Below, one piece after another: positions 17,525 to 26,591 of a stretch of DNA of 64,000 bases (positions are counted from its first letter, which is position 1; each line of letters opens with the position of its first letter). The notes under the pieces were generated by a model. That model did not search any database and was not told the origin of the DNA. It was given only the letters and a program-made list of their open reading frames with translations. The DNA is from Flavobacteriales bacterium (GTDB lineage: Bacteria > Bacteroidota > Bacteroidia > Flavobacteriales > CAJXXR01). The stretch is taken from the NCBI GenBank assembly GCA_025210805.1, contig JAOAQX010000006.1, positions 177,277 to 241,276 of the forward strand, written 5' to 3'. The position numbers and the translations under genes were made by a program.

Positions 17525-18481
17525 TTAAAAAACCTCCTTCAAAATTTTTGTTATTCTTTCTGTTTTCCCCATAGAATAATAGTGAAGCGAGGGAACTCCG
17601 TATTTTTTAAGTTCTTTGGACTGAGCGATACACCATTCTACCCCCAAAGCCGTTACTTCTTCTTTTGTTTTGCATTTTACGGCTTCTATAACGAGTTCTT
17701 CGGGTAAATCTACATGGAATCGATGCGGAATGATGCTTAGTTGTCTTTGGGTACTCAATGGTTTTAACCCTGGGATAATGGGAATATCGATTCCTGCTTC
17801 TCGACATTTTTCTACAAAAGAAAAATATTTTTGATTGTCAAAAAACATTTGTGTAATAATATATTCTGCTCCTGCATCCACTTTTTCTTTGAGTTTTAGG
17901 ATGTCGGTATCCAGATTGGGTGCTTCCATGTGTTTTTCAGGATAACCAGCAGATCCAATACAGAAATTTGTAGGCGTTGGGTTTTGTAAATCCTCATCCT
18001 GATAAATTCCGTTATTCAAATCTTTTATTTGCAGTATCAAATCTTTAGCATAGTTATTTCCTTTAGCTTCAGACTGAAAATAGGTTTCTCCTTTTACAGG
18101 ATCTCCTCGTAATGCCAAAACATTATCAATTTCTAAAAAATCGAGATCTATTAAGAAGTTTTCTGTTTCTTCTTTTGAAAAACCTCCACAAAGAATATGA
18201 GGAATAGTATCTATTTTGTATCGAGATTGGAGTGCGGCACACATTCCCACGGTTCCTGGTCTTTTTCTCACCACTTTTTTTTCATGAAAACCATTGGCTA
18301 ATGGCTTAAAAATATATTCCTCTCTGTGATAAGTGACATTGATAAAAGAAGGATTATACTCCATCATTTGATCCACAGCCCGGTAAGCTTGCTGAATACT
18401 CTGCCCTTTTAGCGGTGGTAAAACCTCAAAACTAAAAAGCGTTTTACCTTTGGCTTTTGCTATATGTTCTGTTACTTTCAT
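17525..18481 (-). CDS. metF: 5,10-methylenetetrahydrofolate reductase
   Basis: MetF reduces methylene-THF to 5-methyl-THF, the methyl donor for MetH. From the ATG at 18481 the protein has 318 residues. It has the FAD TIM-barrel features SFEVLPPLKG near the start, VTYHREE, LALRGDP, and the TQMFFDNQKYFSFVEKCR segment. The frame extends upstream to 18529 but would overlap metH; the ATG at 18481 leaves a 20-base gap. It is the last gene of the SAM-riboswitch-controlled metH-metF operon. Confidence 0.95.
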   Translation of the reverse strand: MKVTEHIAKAKGKTLFSFEVLPPLKGQSIQQAYRAVDQMMEYNPSFINVTYHREEYIFKPLANGFHEKKVVRKRPGTVGMCAALQSRYKIDTIPHILCGGFSKEETENFLIDLDFLEIDNVLALRGDPVKGETYFQSEAKGNNYAKDLILQIKDLNNGIYQDEDLQNPTPTNFCIGSAGYPEKHMEAPNLDTDILKLKEKVDAGAEYIITQMFFDNQKYFSFVEKCREAGIDIPIIPGLKPLSTQRQLSIIPHRFHVDLPEELVIEAVKCKTKEEVTALGVEWCIAQSKELKKYGVPSLHYYSMGKTERITKILKEVF

Positions 18482-18501
18482 TGTTTTTCTTTTTTCAAGC
18501 C

Positions 18502-21129
18502 TTAATAATTCAAAGAAGTAGCCAGCCATTTTTCGGCTTCTTTTATGCTCATTCCTTTTCTTTTTGCATAGTCTTCTACTTGATCTTTTCCTATTTTACC
18601 TAAACCAAAATATTGTGCCTCTGGGTGTGCAAAATAATATCCTGAGATAGACGCCAAGGGTGTCATAGCTTTGTTTTCTGTAAGCTCTATACCTATTCTT
18701 TTGGAGACTTCCAAGACTTCAAAAATGGCATCTTTCTCTAGGTGATCTGGGCAAGCAGGATATCCTGGAGCGGGTCTTATTCCTTGATATTTTTCTTGAA
18801 TCAGGTCTTTATTTTCCAAAGATTCTTCTTCGGCATACGCCCAATACTCTTTTCTTATTTTTTCGTGTAGCCATTCTGCCGTAGCTTCGGCAAGTCTATC
18901 TGCCAAGGCCAAATGCATCATGGATTGATAATCGTCTCCAATTTTTTTATAATGTTCTGCTTTTTCATCAAAATATGCTCCTGCGGTAACAGCAAAACAA
19001 CCCACATAATCTTGTTTTTTCTGATGTACAAAATCTGACAATGCCCAATAATGAGCTTTTTTACTAGTCTTTTGCTCTTGCTGACGAAGAGTCAAAAATC
19101 TCCGACTCCCTTTATTGGTTTCAAATACGATATCATCTTCCTCAGATTTTGCAGGAAATATTCCCCAAACTCCACGAGTTCTCACTTTTTTTCCATCCAC
19201 TAATTGTTTTAGGATTTTTTGTGCCTCATCAAAAAGGTTTTGAGCTTCTGGATTTTTCAGTACTTTAGGATACATTCCTTTTATACCCCATGTCCAGAAA
19301 AAAGGAGACCAATCAATATATTTTTCGATAAAATCTAAGGGAATATTCTGTTCCTCATGTACTCCTTGAAGCCTGGGAATTGCGGGTGCATAATCATGGG
19401 CAATTTGAAATTTATGCGCACGAGCATCTGCAATGTTTAAAAAAGTTTTTTGCTCATTTTTTCGTTGATATCCTACTCTAATCTCTTCATATTTTTGGTT
19501 TAAATGATTTTCAAACTGACTTTTATCCTGCAAAAGCTCACTCACAATTGTAACTGCTTTGGAAGCATCGGGGATATAAACCACAGGGCAATTATACACG
19601 GTGTCAATCTTTACGGCAGTATGCGTAATAGAAGTCGTTGCTCCACCTATAAGCAAAGGAATATTTTGTCCTTTTTCTTCTAATAACTTTGCCACAGTAA
19701 CCATTTCTTCTAATGAAGGCGTTATTAAACCACTAAGTCCAATAGCATCTACGCCTTCTTCTATCGCTTTATTCACTATTGTTTCTTCTGAAACCATAAT
19801 ACCAAGGTCGATAATTTCATAACTATTACAAGCCAAAACCACCGATACAATATTCTTTCCGATATCGTGAACATCGCCCTTTACAGTTGCCAAAAGGATT
19901 TTCCCTTTGGTATGTGCTTCGCTTTTGGAAGCTTCTATAAATGGCTCTAAATAGGCTACCGCTTTTTTCATCACTCGCGCCGATTTTACTACTTGAGGTA
20001 GAAACATTTTTCCGCTTCCGAAATAATCACCCACTACCGACATTCCTGCCATCAAGGGACCTTCGATAATTTCTACAGGATTCTCAAATGAAGTTCGAAT
20101 TTCTTCAATATCTTCTACGATATAGGTATCTATTCCTTTTACAAGGGCAAATTCTATCCTTTTTTCAAGTTCAAATGCTCTCCATGCTTCTGTTTTCTCT
20201 TCTTTATTTGATGTTATGCCTTGTGTTTTCTCGGCATACTCAATGAGTTTTTCAGATGCTACTTCGTTTTTATTAAAGATTACTTCTTCAATTATATCTC
20301 GTAAATCTTTGGGAATTTCATCATACACCTCCAATTGGTTTGGATTCACAATTCCCATTGTTAAACCATTAGGAATGGCATGGTATAGAAATGCAGAGTG
20401 AATGGCTTCTCTTATAAAATTATTCCCACGAAATGAAAAGGAAATATTGGAAATCCCTCCACAGACATTACTATACGGTAGATTTTTTTGAATCCATTTA
20501 CAGGTTTCTATAAAGTCTATTCCACTTCTTTGGTGTTCTGGAAGTCCTGTTGCAATGGGAAAAACATTGGGATCATAAATAATATCTTCTGGAGGAAAAC
20601 CGATTTTGTCGAGAATACTTGCAGATCGTTCTATGATTTCTATTCTTCTTGCTAAGGTGTCTGCCTGACCTTTTTCATCAAAAGCCATGACCACCACTGC
20701 AGCTCCAAAATGCTGGATATATTTAGCTTGTTCTACAAACTGTTCTTCTCCACTTTTGAGAGAAATAGAATTTACCACGCATTTCCCTTGAGCACATTTG
20801 AGTCCTGCTTCTATAATTTCCCATTTTGAAGAATCAATCATAATGGGAACACGAGCAATATCGGGCTCTGAAGCTATTAAAAGTAGAAATTCTTGCATGG
20901 CTTCAACTCCATTGAGCAAACCATCATCCATATTAATATCAAGAATTTGAGCTCCTCCATTCACTTGTTTTCTAGCAATATCTAATGCTTCTTGATAGTT
21001 TTTCTCTTTAATTAATCTTAAAAAACGACGTGATCCTGCCACATTTGTTCGTTCTCCAATATTAATAAAATTACTTTCTGGTCTTACTATAAGACTCTCC
21101 AACCCCGATAATTGTAGATATTTTTCCAT
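18502..21129 (-). CDS. metH: Cobalamin-dependent methionine synthase, C-terminal subunit
   Basis: An 875-residue protein holding three of the four MetH modules. The pterin-binding domain comes first ([14 protein letters not shown] near 23-36). The B12 cap and B12-binding domain follow, with the cobalt-ligand motif DVHDIG in [15 protein letters not shown]. The C-terminal reactivation domain binds SAM ([14 protein letters not shown]). It transfers methyl from methyl-THF through cobalamin to homocysteine, which is bound by the partner protein encoded just upstream (one base between the genes). Splitting the homocysteine module into its own protein is common in Flavobacteriales. Confidence 0.95.
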   Translation of the reverse strand: MEKYLQLSGLESLIVRPESNFINIGERTNVAGSRRFLRLIKEKNYQEALDIARKQVNGGAQILDINMDDGLLNGVEAMQEFLLLIASEPDIARVPIMIDSSKWEIIEAGLKCAQGKCVVNSISLKSGEEQFVEQAKYIQHFGAAVVVMAFDEKGQADTLARRIEIIERSASILDKIGFPPEDIIYDPNVFPIATGLPEHQRSGIDFIETCKWIQKNLPYSNVCGGISNISFSFRGNNFIREAIHSAFLYHAIPNGLTMGIVNPNQLEVYDEIPKDLRDIIEEVIFNKNEVASEKLIEYAEKTQGITSNKEEKTEAWRAFELEKRIEFALVKGIDTYIVEDIEEIRTSFENPVEIIEGPLMAGMSVVGDYFGSGKMFLPQVVKSARVMKKAVAYLEPFIEASKSEAHTKGKILLATVKGDVHDIGKNIVSVVLACNSYEIIDLGIMVSEETIVNKAIEEGVDAIGLSGLITPSLEEMVTVAKLLEEKGQNIPLLIGGATTSITHTAVKIDTVYNCPVVYIPDASKAVTIVSELLQDKSQFENHLNQKYEEIRVGYQRKNEQKTFLNIADARAHKFQIAHDYAPAIPRLQGVHEEQNIPLDFIEKYIDWSPFFWTWGIKGMYPKVLKNPEAQNLFDEAQKILKQLVDGKKVRTRGVWGIFPAKSEEDDIVFETNKGSRRFLTLRQQEQKTSKKAHYWALSDFVHQKKQDYVGCFAVTAGAYFDEKAEHYKKIGDDYQSMMHLALADRLAEATAEWLHEKIRKEYWAYAEEESLENKDLIQEKYQGIRPAPGYPACPDHLEKDAIFEVLEVSKRIGIELTENKAMTPLASISGYYFAHPEAQYFGLGKIGKDQVEDYAKRKGMSIKEAEKWLATSLNY

Positions 21130-21130
21130 G

Positions 21131-22120
21131 TTAATTGTTCTTTTTGGGTTGATAATTTTTACTTAGTTCTGCAATAGCTTCTATATGAGCAGGGGAAGTT
21201 CCACAGCAGCCCCCCACCACAGACAAAAGACCTTGTTCTAAAAAGGGTTCTAGTTGTCTTGCCATGTTTTCAGGAGATTGGTCATATTCCCCAAATTCAT
21301 TGGGCAAACCAGCATTTGGATGTGCCGAAATAGCAAATTCTGAGATTCTATTAAGATTTCTGGCATAAGGTAATAATTGGGTTGCACCCAAAGCACAATT
21401 CAATCCAACAGTCAATGGATTTGCATGTTTGATAGAGATAAAAAAGGCATCTAGAGTTTGACCAGAAAGCACTCTCCCACTGGCATCCGTGATGGTTCCT
21501 GAAATCATCATTGGAATCTCTTTCCCTTGATCTTTGTTGGCTCTTTGAGCAGCCATTATTGCGGCTTTTGCATTTAGGGTATCAAAAATAGTTTCAATTA
21601 AAAACGCATCTACACCACCATCTGCCAAAGCACAACATTGTTCATAATAGGCTTCTTCAAGTTCATCAAAAGAGATATTTCTGAATCCTGGTCTGTTTAC
21701 ATCGGGTGAGAGACTTGCAGTTCTGTTTGTGGGTCCTATTGATCCTGCAACAAACCTAGGTTGATTGGGTGTTTTTTTACGAAACTGATCACAACATTCT
21801 TTTGCTAATTTTGCCGACTGAAAATTCATTTCATATACTGCATCTTCCAGATGATAATCTGCCATAGAAATTTTATTAGCAGAAAAAGTATTGGTTTCAA
21901 TAATATCGGCTCCAGCCGCTAGATATTCTTGATGAATAGAACGAATAATATCTGGTCGAGTAATAGAGAGTAAATCATTGTTTCCTTTGAGATCACAAGA
22001 ATGATTTTTATATACATCACCTCTAAAATCTTCTTCAGTAGGCTTAAAGCGCTGAATCATGGTACCCATAGCACCATCTAAAACCAATATTTTTTGTTGA
22101 ATTGCTTCCTGTAAAGTCAT
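21131..22120 (-). CDS. metH: Methionine synthase, homocysteine-binding subunit
   Basis: A 329-residue homocysteine S-methyltransferase domain equivalent to the N-terminal module of MetH. It begins [12 protein letters not shown], has [12 protein letters not shown] and [12 protein letters not shown], and ends with the zinc-binding cysteines in [12 protein letters not shown] (with an upstream cysteine in GLNCALG). It should work together with the downstream 875-residue MetH part. The ATG at 22120 follows a SAM-I riboswitch by 66 bases, so the whole operon is expected to be shut down when SAM is plentiful. Confidence 0.94.
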   Translation of the reverse strand: MTLQEAIQQKILVLDGAMGTMIQRFKPTEEDFRGDVYKNHSCDLKGNNDLLSITRPDIIRSIHQEYLAAGADIIETNTFSANKISMADYHLEDAVYEMNFQSAKLAKECCDQFRKKTPNQPRFVAGSIGPTNRTASLSPDVNRPGFRNISFDELEEAYYEQCCALADGGVDAFLIETIFDTLNAKAAIMAAQRANKDQGKEIPMMISGTITDASGRVLSGQTLDAFFISIKHANPLTVGLNCALGATQLLPYARNLNRISEFAISAHPNAGLPNEFGEYDQSPENMARQLEPFLEQGLLSVVGGCCGTSPAHIEAIAELSKNYQPKKNN

Positions 22121-22186
22121 TTGTCTTCTTTTTTATACAGGAAAGTTTGAGAGAAAAAGTCTTCTATTTTTGGAAAACTTTTCTGA

Positions 22187-22301
22187 GTTATCTATCCAAA
22201 TCAAGTAGTTGATTTTGGTAGAACGTAGCACCTTCTTTCGTATAGATTGAAAGGGTTGCTAAGGCTTCATTGGGTCTATTCCCTCAGCCTTTCCTGATAA
22301 C
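22187..22301 (-). promoter_or_regulatory. SAM-I (S-box) riboswitch
   Basis: Read leftward. P1 is GTTATC (22301-22296) with GATAAC (22192-22187). The core matches the S-box consensus: AGGAAAGGCTGAGGGA, then ACCCAATGAAGCCTTAGCAACC split by short loops, a P3 hairpin (CTTTC/GAAAG), the conserved AAGGTGCTA with TTC, and a P4 hairpin (CCAAAATCAA with TTGATTTGG). It lies between a TATATTTG promoter element and the homocysteine-binding MetH gene. No strong terminator is seen after P1, so control of translation or a weak terminator is possible. Binding of SAM is expected to lower expression of the metH-metF operon. Confidence 0.93.
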
Positions 22302-22310
22302 GTTGTGAAA

Positions 22311-22318
22311 CAAATATA
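22311..22318 (-). promoter_or_regulatory. Promoter -7 element of the met operon (TATATTTG)
   Basis: TAnnTTTG match 10 bases before the first base of the SAM-I aptamer. The transcript would begin almost at P1. Confidence 0.65.
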
Positions 22319-22370
22319 GGGTGTTTTTTTTGAAGATGAATACCTTTGAGTCAATAAATAACTATTATTT

Positions 22371-23270
22371 TTAAAGATACATCAATGAATCCATAGCATT
22401 TCCTACATCTTTAAGATAATTCATACTCATTGTTTTATGGAGTCTTATCGAGTTTGGAATATTTCCTATCAACCAAAATTCTTGATAAGTATCCAAATGA
22501 TTATCCATTAGATAGTTTTGATATTCTTCCCAGTTATCTGAGTCTACATTCATTGTAAAATAGGTAGCCCATTTTGCATTTGGGTATTTTTCCCCTACAA
22601 TTCTTAAATCTTCTTTTGGAATACTCGCCCCTAAGTAAATGGTCTTTTTTCCATGCGCTTGTAAAATATAGTTTATATAAAGTAATCCCAACTCATGGAT
22701 TTCACCTTCTACTAAAAAAAGGATAAAAAGATCACTATCTTCTGTAGGTGTAATTTTTTCCTTTTCTGTATGAATATGAATCTTTTGAGCGATCAGATTA
22801 CTAATAAAATGCTCTTGGATAGGCGTAATTATTTTTGTTTGCCATAAAATCCCGATAAGGTGAAAGAATTTCATGAACTGGGTTTCGAAAATCACATCAA
22901 AAGTAAGTTTGCTAATCATTTCTTGATACGTTCTTTCAAAAAGTACTCCATCCAAATTTATTAAGGCTTTTTTGAGTGAAAGCATCCAATAGTCTTCTTG
23001 AGATTCTTCGGTGACATATTCTAGTACTTTTTCATTTAGATTTTGCTCAGACATCTCTGCCAATTTTGAAATTTTCAAACCTCTATCTAGCAAAAAAACG
23101 ATATTGAGTAATTTTTGGAAATCATCTATAGAATAAGTTCTAATATTTCTGTTTCCTTTAGTGGGTGAAAACAAACCATAACGACGCTCCCACATTCTTA
23201 AAGTGGCCGTTTTGATTCCTGTAATCAATTCAAAATCTCTAGTTGAAAATGTCTGGTAAATATCCTTCAA
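22371..23270 (-). CDS. MerR-family regulator with B12-binding-like domain
   Basis: The N-terminal winged-helix MerR domain shows TRDFELITGIKTATLRMWERRYGLF and NIRTYSIDD. The C-terminal half resembles the cap plus B12-binding domain of CarH/LitR regulators, with EIHELG in place of the usual DxHxxG, so the histidine ligand is kept. Such proteins can sense cobalamin and light, or only keep the fold. The longest frame starts at a TTG (23306), but that codon is inside a full promoter (TTG, 20 bases, TATATTTG). The TTG at 23270 is therefore used, giving 300 residues; this start is uncertain. It is divergent from sucC, and no carotenoid genes are next to it. Confidence 0.85.
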   Translation of the reverse strand: MKDIYQTFSTRDFELITGIKTATLRMWERRYGLFSPTKGNRNIRTYSIDDFQKLLNIVFLLDRGLKISKLAEMSEQNLNEKVLEYVTEESQEDYWMLSLKKALINLDGVLFERTYQEMISKLTFDVIFETQFMKFFHLIGILWQTKIITPIQEHFISNLIAQKIHIHTEKEKITPTEDSDLFILFLVEGEIHELGLLYINYILQAHGKKTIYLGASIPKEDLRIVGEKYPNAKWATYFTMNVDSDNWEEYQNYLMDNHLDTYQEFWLIGNIPNSIRLHKTMSMNYLKDVGNAMDSLMYL

Positions 23271-23303
23271 AGCGATGTGCGATTTTTTTTGTGAGTGAGT
23301 CTT

Positions 23304-23334
23304 CAAATATAAAACTTATTTACAAAATACACAA
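23304..23334 (-). promoter_or_regulatory. Full Bacteroidetes promoter of the MerR gene
   Basis: TATATTTG at 23304-23311 and TTG at 23332-23334 on the minus strand with a 20-base spacer, the classic arrangement. Transcription should begin near 23298. Confidence 0.65.
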
Positions 23335-23362
23335 TTTCAAGCGATATGGCGTAATTTCCAAC

Positions 23363-23382
23363 AAATAACAATTCAGTTATTT
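23363..23382. repeat. Inverted repeat upstream of the MerR gene
   Basis: AAATAAC (23363-23369) pairs with GTTATTT (23376-23382), and a further AAATAAC follows near 23390. It is a possible operator in the MerR-sucC divergent region. Confidence 0.35.
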
Positions 23383-23558
23383 CTAATCAAATAACAAAAT
23401 CTCATGAATACTACAAAAACTAATTTTCTCAGACTCCACAGCACTTTCAAGCTTATACAATCACATTATTATCCGTTTGATTTACATTAAAAACACCTAG
23501 AAAAATACCTCAATAAAAAAATTAAATGTTTTCATTTCTTAAATCTAAATCAAAACCC

Positions 23559-23566
23559 TATTTTTG
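23559..23566 (+). promoter_or_regulatory. Promoter -7 element of sucC (TATTTTTG)
   Basis: TAnnTTTG match 22 bases before the ATG at 23588. It overlaps an alternative upstream TTG of the same frame. Confidence 0.55.
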
Positions 23567-23587
23567 CTAAAGCAAAAAAGTCATAAA

Positions 23588-24778
23588 ATGAATTTACACG
23601 AATATCAAGGAAAAGAAATACTAGCCAGCTATGGTGTTGGTATCCAAAGAGGAATTGTAGCAACAACTCCTGAAGAAGCTGTTGCAGCAGCAGAAAAGCT
23701 TACGGAAGAAACTGGAACAGGATGGCATGTAATTAAAGCTCAAGTACACGCAGGTGGACGTGGAAAAGGTGGTGGTGTAAAACTTGCCAAGAATCTAGAA
23801 GAAGTAAAAGAAAGAGCAACAGACATTATTGGAATGCAGTTGGTCACTCCACAAACTTCAGCAGAAGGTAAAAAAGTTCACCAAATATTGGTTGCAGAAG
23901 ATGTGTATTACCCAGGTGAAACAGAAACTTCTGAGATTTATATGTCTATTCTTCTTAACAGAGCTAGTGGTCGTAATATGATTATGTACTCTACAGAAGG
24001 AGGAATGGATATTGAGCAAGTAGCTGAAGACACTCCAGAAAAGATTTTCACAGAAGAAATTGACCCAAAAGTAGGAATTCAAGGTTTCCAAGCTCGTAAA
24101 GTAGCTTTTAATCTTGGTCTTGAAGGACAAGCTTATAAGAATATGGTAAAATTCGTATTCAATCTTTATAAAGCTTTTGAAGGTTCAGATTCTTCTCTAT
24201 TTGAAATCAACCCAGTTCTTAAAACATCTGACAACAAAATTATTGCTGTTGATGCCAAAGTAACTATTGATGACAATGCATTATACCGTCATAAAGACAT
24301 TGCTGAGCTACGTGATACTCGTGAGGAAGATTCTACAGAAGTAGAAGCTGGTGAATACGGTCTTAACTTCGTAAAGCTAGACGGAAACGTTGGATGTATG
24401 GTAAACGGAGCAGGTCTTGCAATGGCAACAATGGACATCATCAAGATGAGCGGTGGAAACCCTGCAAACTTCTTAGATGTAGGTGGAACTGCTGATGCCG
24501 AAAGAGTAGAGAAAGCTTTTAGAATCATCTTGAAAGATCCTAATGTAAAAGCAATCTTAGTAAATATCTTCGGAGGAATTGTAAGATGTGATCGTGTGGC
24601 AAACGGAATTGTAGATGCTTACAAAAACATGAAAGACATCAATGTACCTATTATCGTTAGACTACAAGGTACTAATGCAGAAGAAGCTAAGAAAATTATC
24701 GACGAAAGTGGACTTGAAGTACACTCGGCAATTGCGCTTCAAGAAGCTGCAGATAAAGTAAAAGAATTGGTAGGATAA
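23588..24778 (+). CDS. sucC: Succinyl-CoA synthetase (ADP-forming) beta subunit
   Basis: This subunit makes ATP or GTP from succinyl-CoA in the TCA cycle. From the ATG at 23588 it has 396 residues, normal for the family. It has the start MNLHEYQGKEIL, an ATP-grasp with KAQVHAGGRGKGGGVKLA, NPVLKTSDNKIIAVDAK, and the C-terminal ligase domain with GGTADAERVEKAF and FGGIVRCD. The alpha subunit (sucD) is not in the window. Codons are those of a highly expressed gene. It has its own promoter and terminator. Confidence 0.97.
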   Translation: MNLHEYQGKEILASYGVGIQRGIVATTPEEAVAAAEKLTEETGTGWHVIKAQVHAGGRGKGGGVKLAKNLEEVKERATDIIGMQLVTPQTSAEGKKVHQILVAEDVYYPGETETSEIYMSILLNRASGRNMIMYSTEGGMDIEQVAEDTPEKIFTEEIDPKVGIQGFQARKVAFNLGLEGQAYKNMVKFVFNLYKAFEGSDSSLFEINPVLKTSDNKIIAVDAKVTIDDNALYRHKDIAELRDTREEDSTEVEAGEYGLNFVKLDGNVGCMVNGAGLAMATMDIIKMSGGNPANFLDVGGTADAERVEKAFRIILKDPNVKAILVNIFGGIVRCDRVANGIVDAYKNMKDINVPIIVRLQGTNAEEAKKIIDESGLEVHSAIALQEAADKVKELVG

Positions 24779-24804
24779 AACATCTCCTTCAATTTATAAA
24801 TACA

Positions 24805-24847
24805 AAATCCTCTAAAAGTTTTGAGAATACTTTTAGAGGATTTTTTT
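24805..24847 (+). terminator. Terminator of sucC, probably bidirectional
   Basis: A 15-bp stem (24805-24819 with 24829-24843) ending in a T run to 24847. The other strand has a shorter T stretch and could end the convergent DUF1501 transcript. Confidence 0.85.
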
Positions 24848-24865
24848 ATTTTAATAAAAACTGTA

Positions 24866-26587
24866 TTAGCGGCGAATAAGTAAATTTTTTGCACCTACTA
24901 ATTGATTATCTAAAGTATAAACCTTGATAACGGCTAAACCAGAAAAGTTTTTCACCTCACAGGCAATACTGTTTTCTCCTTGATGGATTTCAGTTGTTTT
25001 AGAAATCAAAACCTTCCCTTGGGCATTAATTACCTGCACAATCACCTTTTCTTCTGTATTAGACTCAATATCCAACATAAAGTTCTGATAAGCAGGATTT
25101 GGATAGACTTCTAATTGGAAATTTTGATTAATATCATAATCTTCTGTGATGAATTTCCTTGCACTAACTACCGAGCCATCATTAACCTCATCAGCATCCT
25201 TACAAGCAATAGAATTGGCTTTGAGTAAATCAATTTTATCAGGTAAAAACGATTGGTTCGCATTTGATGGATGTTTCTTAAAAGCAATGTCAACCACAGA
25301 ATCTGATGAACCTAACCAATCTTGGAGAATCGTAGCAAATACCGCTCGGTAATCATGCTCCATTCCTTGTAACTGGAAAGAGTTTGTTAGGTTAGAAAGA
25401 TTGGGCGTATTTCCCACCATTTGACTCTTCACTCCTTTTCCAAATACAAACATCGGAAACAAAGAACCGTGGTCTGTTCCATGATTCCCATTTTGCTTAG
25501 CTTTTCTTCCAAACTCAGAATAAGTAGCGGTAATCACTCTTTCTGAGTATTTTTTCCCAAGATCGTCGGTCAAATTATTCAAATCTTGATAAAAGCTTTC
25601 TACTGCCGCACTTAATTGCCCCAAGACATTGTTGTGACGATTAGCTTGTCCTGAATGCGTATCAAAACCTCCATGATGACACACAAAAATTTTGGTCTTT
25701 GATCCTCCAGAAATAAGCTTTGCAACAGTTTTTAATTGATAAGCCAATGAAGTATTTGGATAGGTTACCGCAGAATTTGCACCCGCATTAAAAACCGTAT
25801 TCATTCGAGTTGCGTAAAAATCTAAATCTTCTTCAATATCCTTTACATGCTGCAAGGCAGAACCGTAATCAGAATTTGGAATCGTTCCCAAATGAGCCGA
25901 TGAAAACACATTAGTAATCGTAAACAATCCTAATGGGTTTTGCCCAGAAAGATTCAATGTATAATCGGTTACATTATGTGTATGAGACAATCCTTTTGAA
26001 GGATTTGTTTTCCCCAGCTGAACTGCTAAAGGATCTTGCAATGTTTCTGCTAAAATGGCATCCTCATGGTTGTTGTACAAATATCTTGCAATCCATCCTT
26101 CAGAAGTAGGACTTGTTGCTTTCCCGTCTCTTCCTTCCAAGATTAAATCTGTGGATCTAAAATGAGATTTTGTTTGCACTGGATAACCTACATTTTGAAT
26201 AATGCTCATTCCCAAACCTAAGTTTGTGGAATTATTATAGATATTTCTGAAACCTGAGAGTGCAGGATGTAAAGCAATATCATCTCGATTTCCTGCGGAA
26301 GCGTCATCAGGGTCTTGCTGTAATTTTATGGCTTCTGTTTCCTCTATATGAATTGTAGGACGCAAGGTTTGAGAATACACGGCAAATTGGTCTATCGGAA
26401 TTACAGTATTAAGCCCATCATTTCCTCCACCCATTTGTATAAGAACGATACATCGGTCTGTATGATTGATACAATCTGGGTCTATTGGTAAATTATTTTC
26501 GGCAAAAGCAGATATCGGAATTCCATTTAATAAAACTGGCGAAGCTGCTACAAGACTGGTATTTTTTAAAAACTTTCTTCTTTTCAT
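24866..26587 (-). CDS. DUF1501 protein with T9SS sorting domain
   Basis: A 573-residue protein with a Tat-like signal (KRRKFLK then a hydrophobic stretch to about 30). The DUF1501 body has IQMGGGNDGLNTVIP near residues 50-64, HPALSGF, FVCHHGGFDTH and ATYSEFGRKAKQNGNHGTDHGSLFP, which resembles the alkaline-phosphatase-like metal fold. The last about 75 residues (LEVYPNPAYQNF to LLIRR) are a T9SS type A sorting signal, so it should end on or outside the outer membrane. Its true activity is unknown. It lies 4 bases after the DUF1800 gene, a pairing seen widely in bacteria. Confidence 0.88.
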   Translation of the reverse strand: MKRRKFLKNTSLVAASPVLLNGIPISAFAENNLPIDPDCINHTDRCIVLIQMGGGNDGLNTVIPIDQFAVYSQTLRPTIHIEETEAIKLQQDPDDASAGNRDDIALHPALSGFRNIYNNSTNLGLGMSIIQNVGYPVQTKSHFRSTDLILEGRDGKATSPTSEGWIARYLYNNHEDAILAETLQDPLAVQLGKTNPSKGLSHTHNVTDYTLNLSGQNPLGLFTITNVFSSAHLGTIPNSDYGSALQHVKDIEEDLDFYATRMNTVFNAGANSAVTYPNTSLAYQLKTVAKLISGGSKTKIFVCHHGGFDTHSGQANRHNNVLGQLSAAVESFYQDLNNLTDDLGKKYSERVITATYSEFGRKAKQNGNHGTDHGSLFPMFVFGKGVKSQMVGNTPNLSNLTNSFQLQGMEHDYRAVFATILQDWLGSSDSVVDIAFKKHPSNANQSFLPDKIDLLKANSIACKDADEVNDGSVVSARKFITEDYDINQNFQLEVYPNPAYQNFMLDIESNTEEKVIVQVINAQGKVLISKTTEIHQGENSIACEVKNFSGLAVIKVYTLDNQLVGAKNLLIRR

Positions 26588-26591
26588 GGCT

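Noticed and set aside
22121..22370. Cobalamin riboswitch ahead of the B12-dependent methionine synthase
   Set aside because: The conserved core found there is that of SAM-I (GAGGGA, GCAACC, AAGGTGCTA), not a B12 box.
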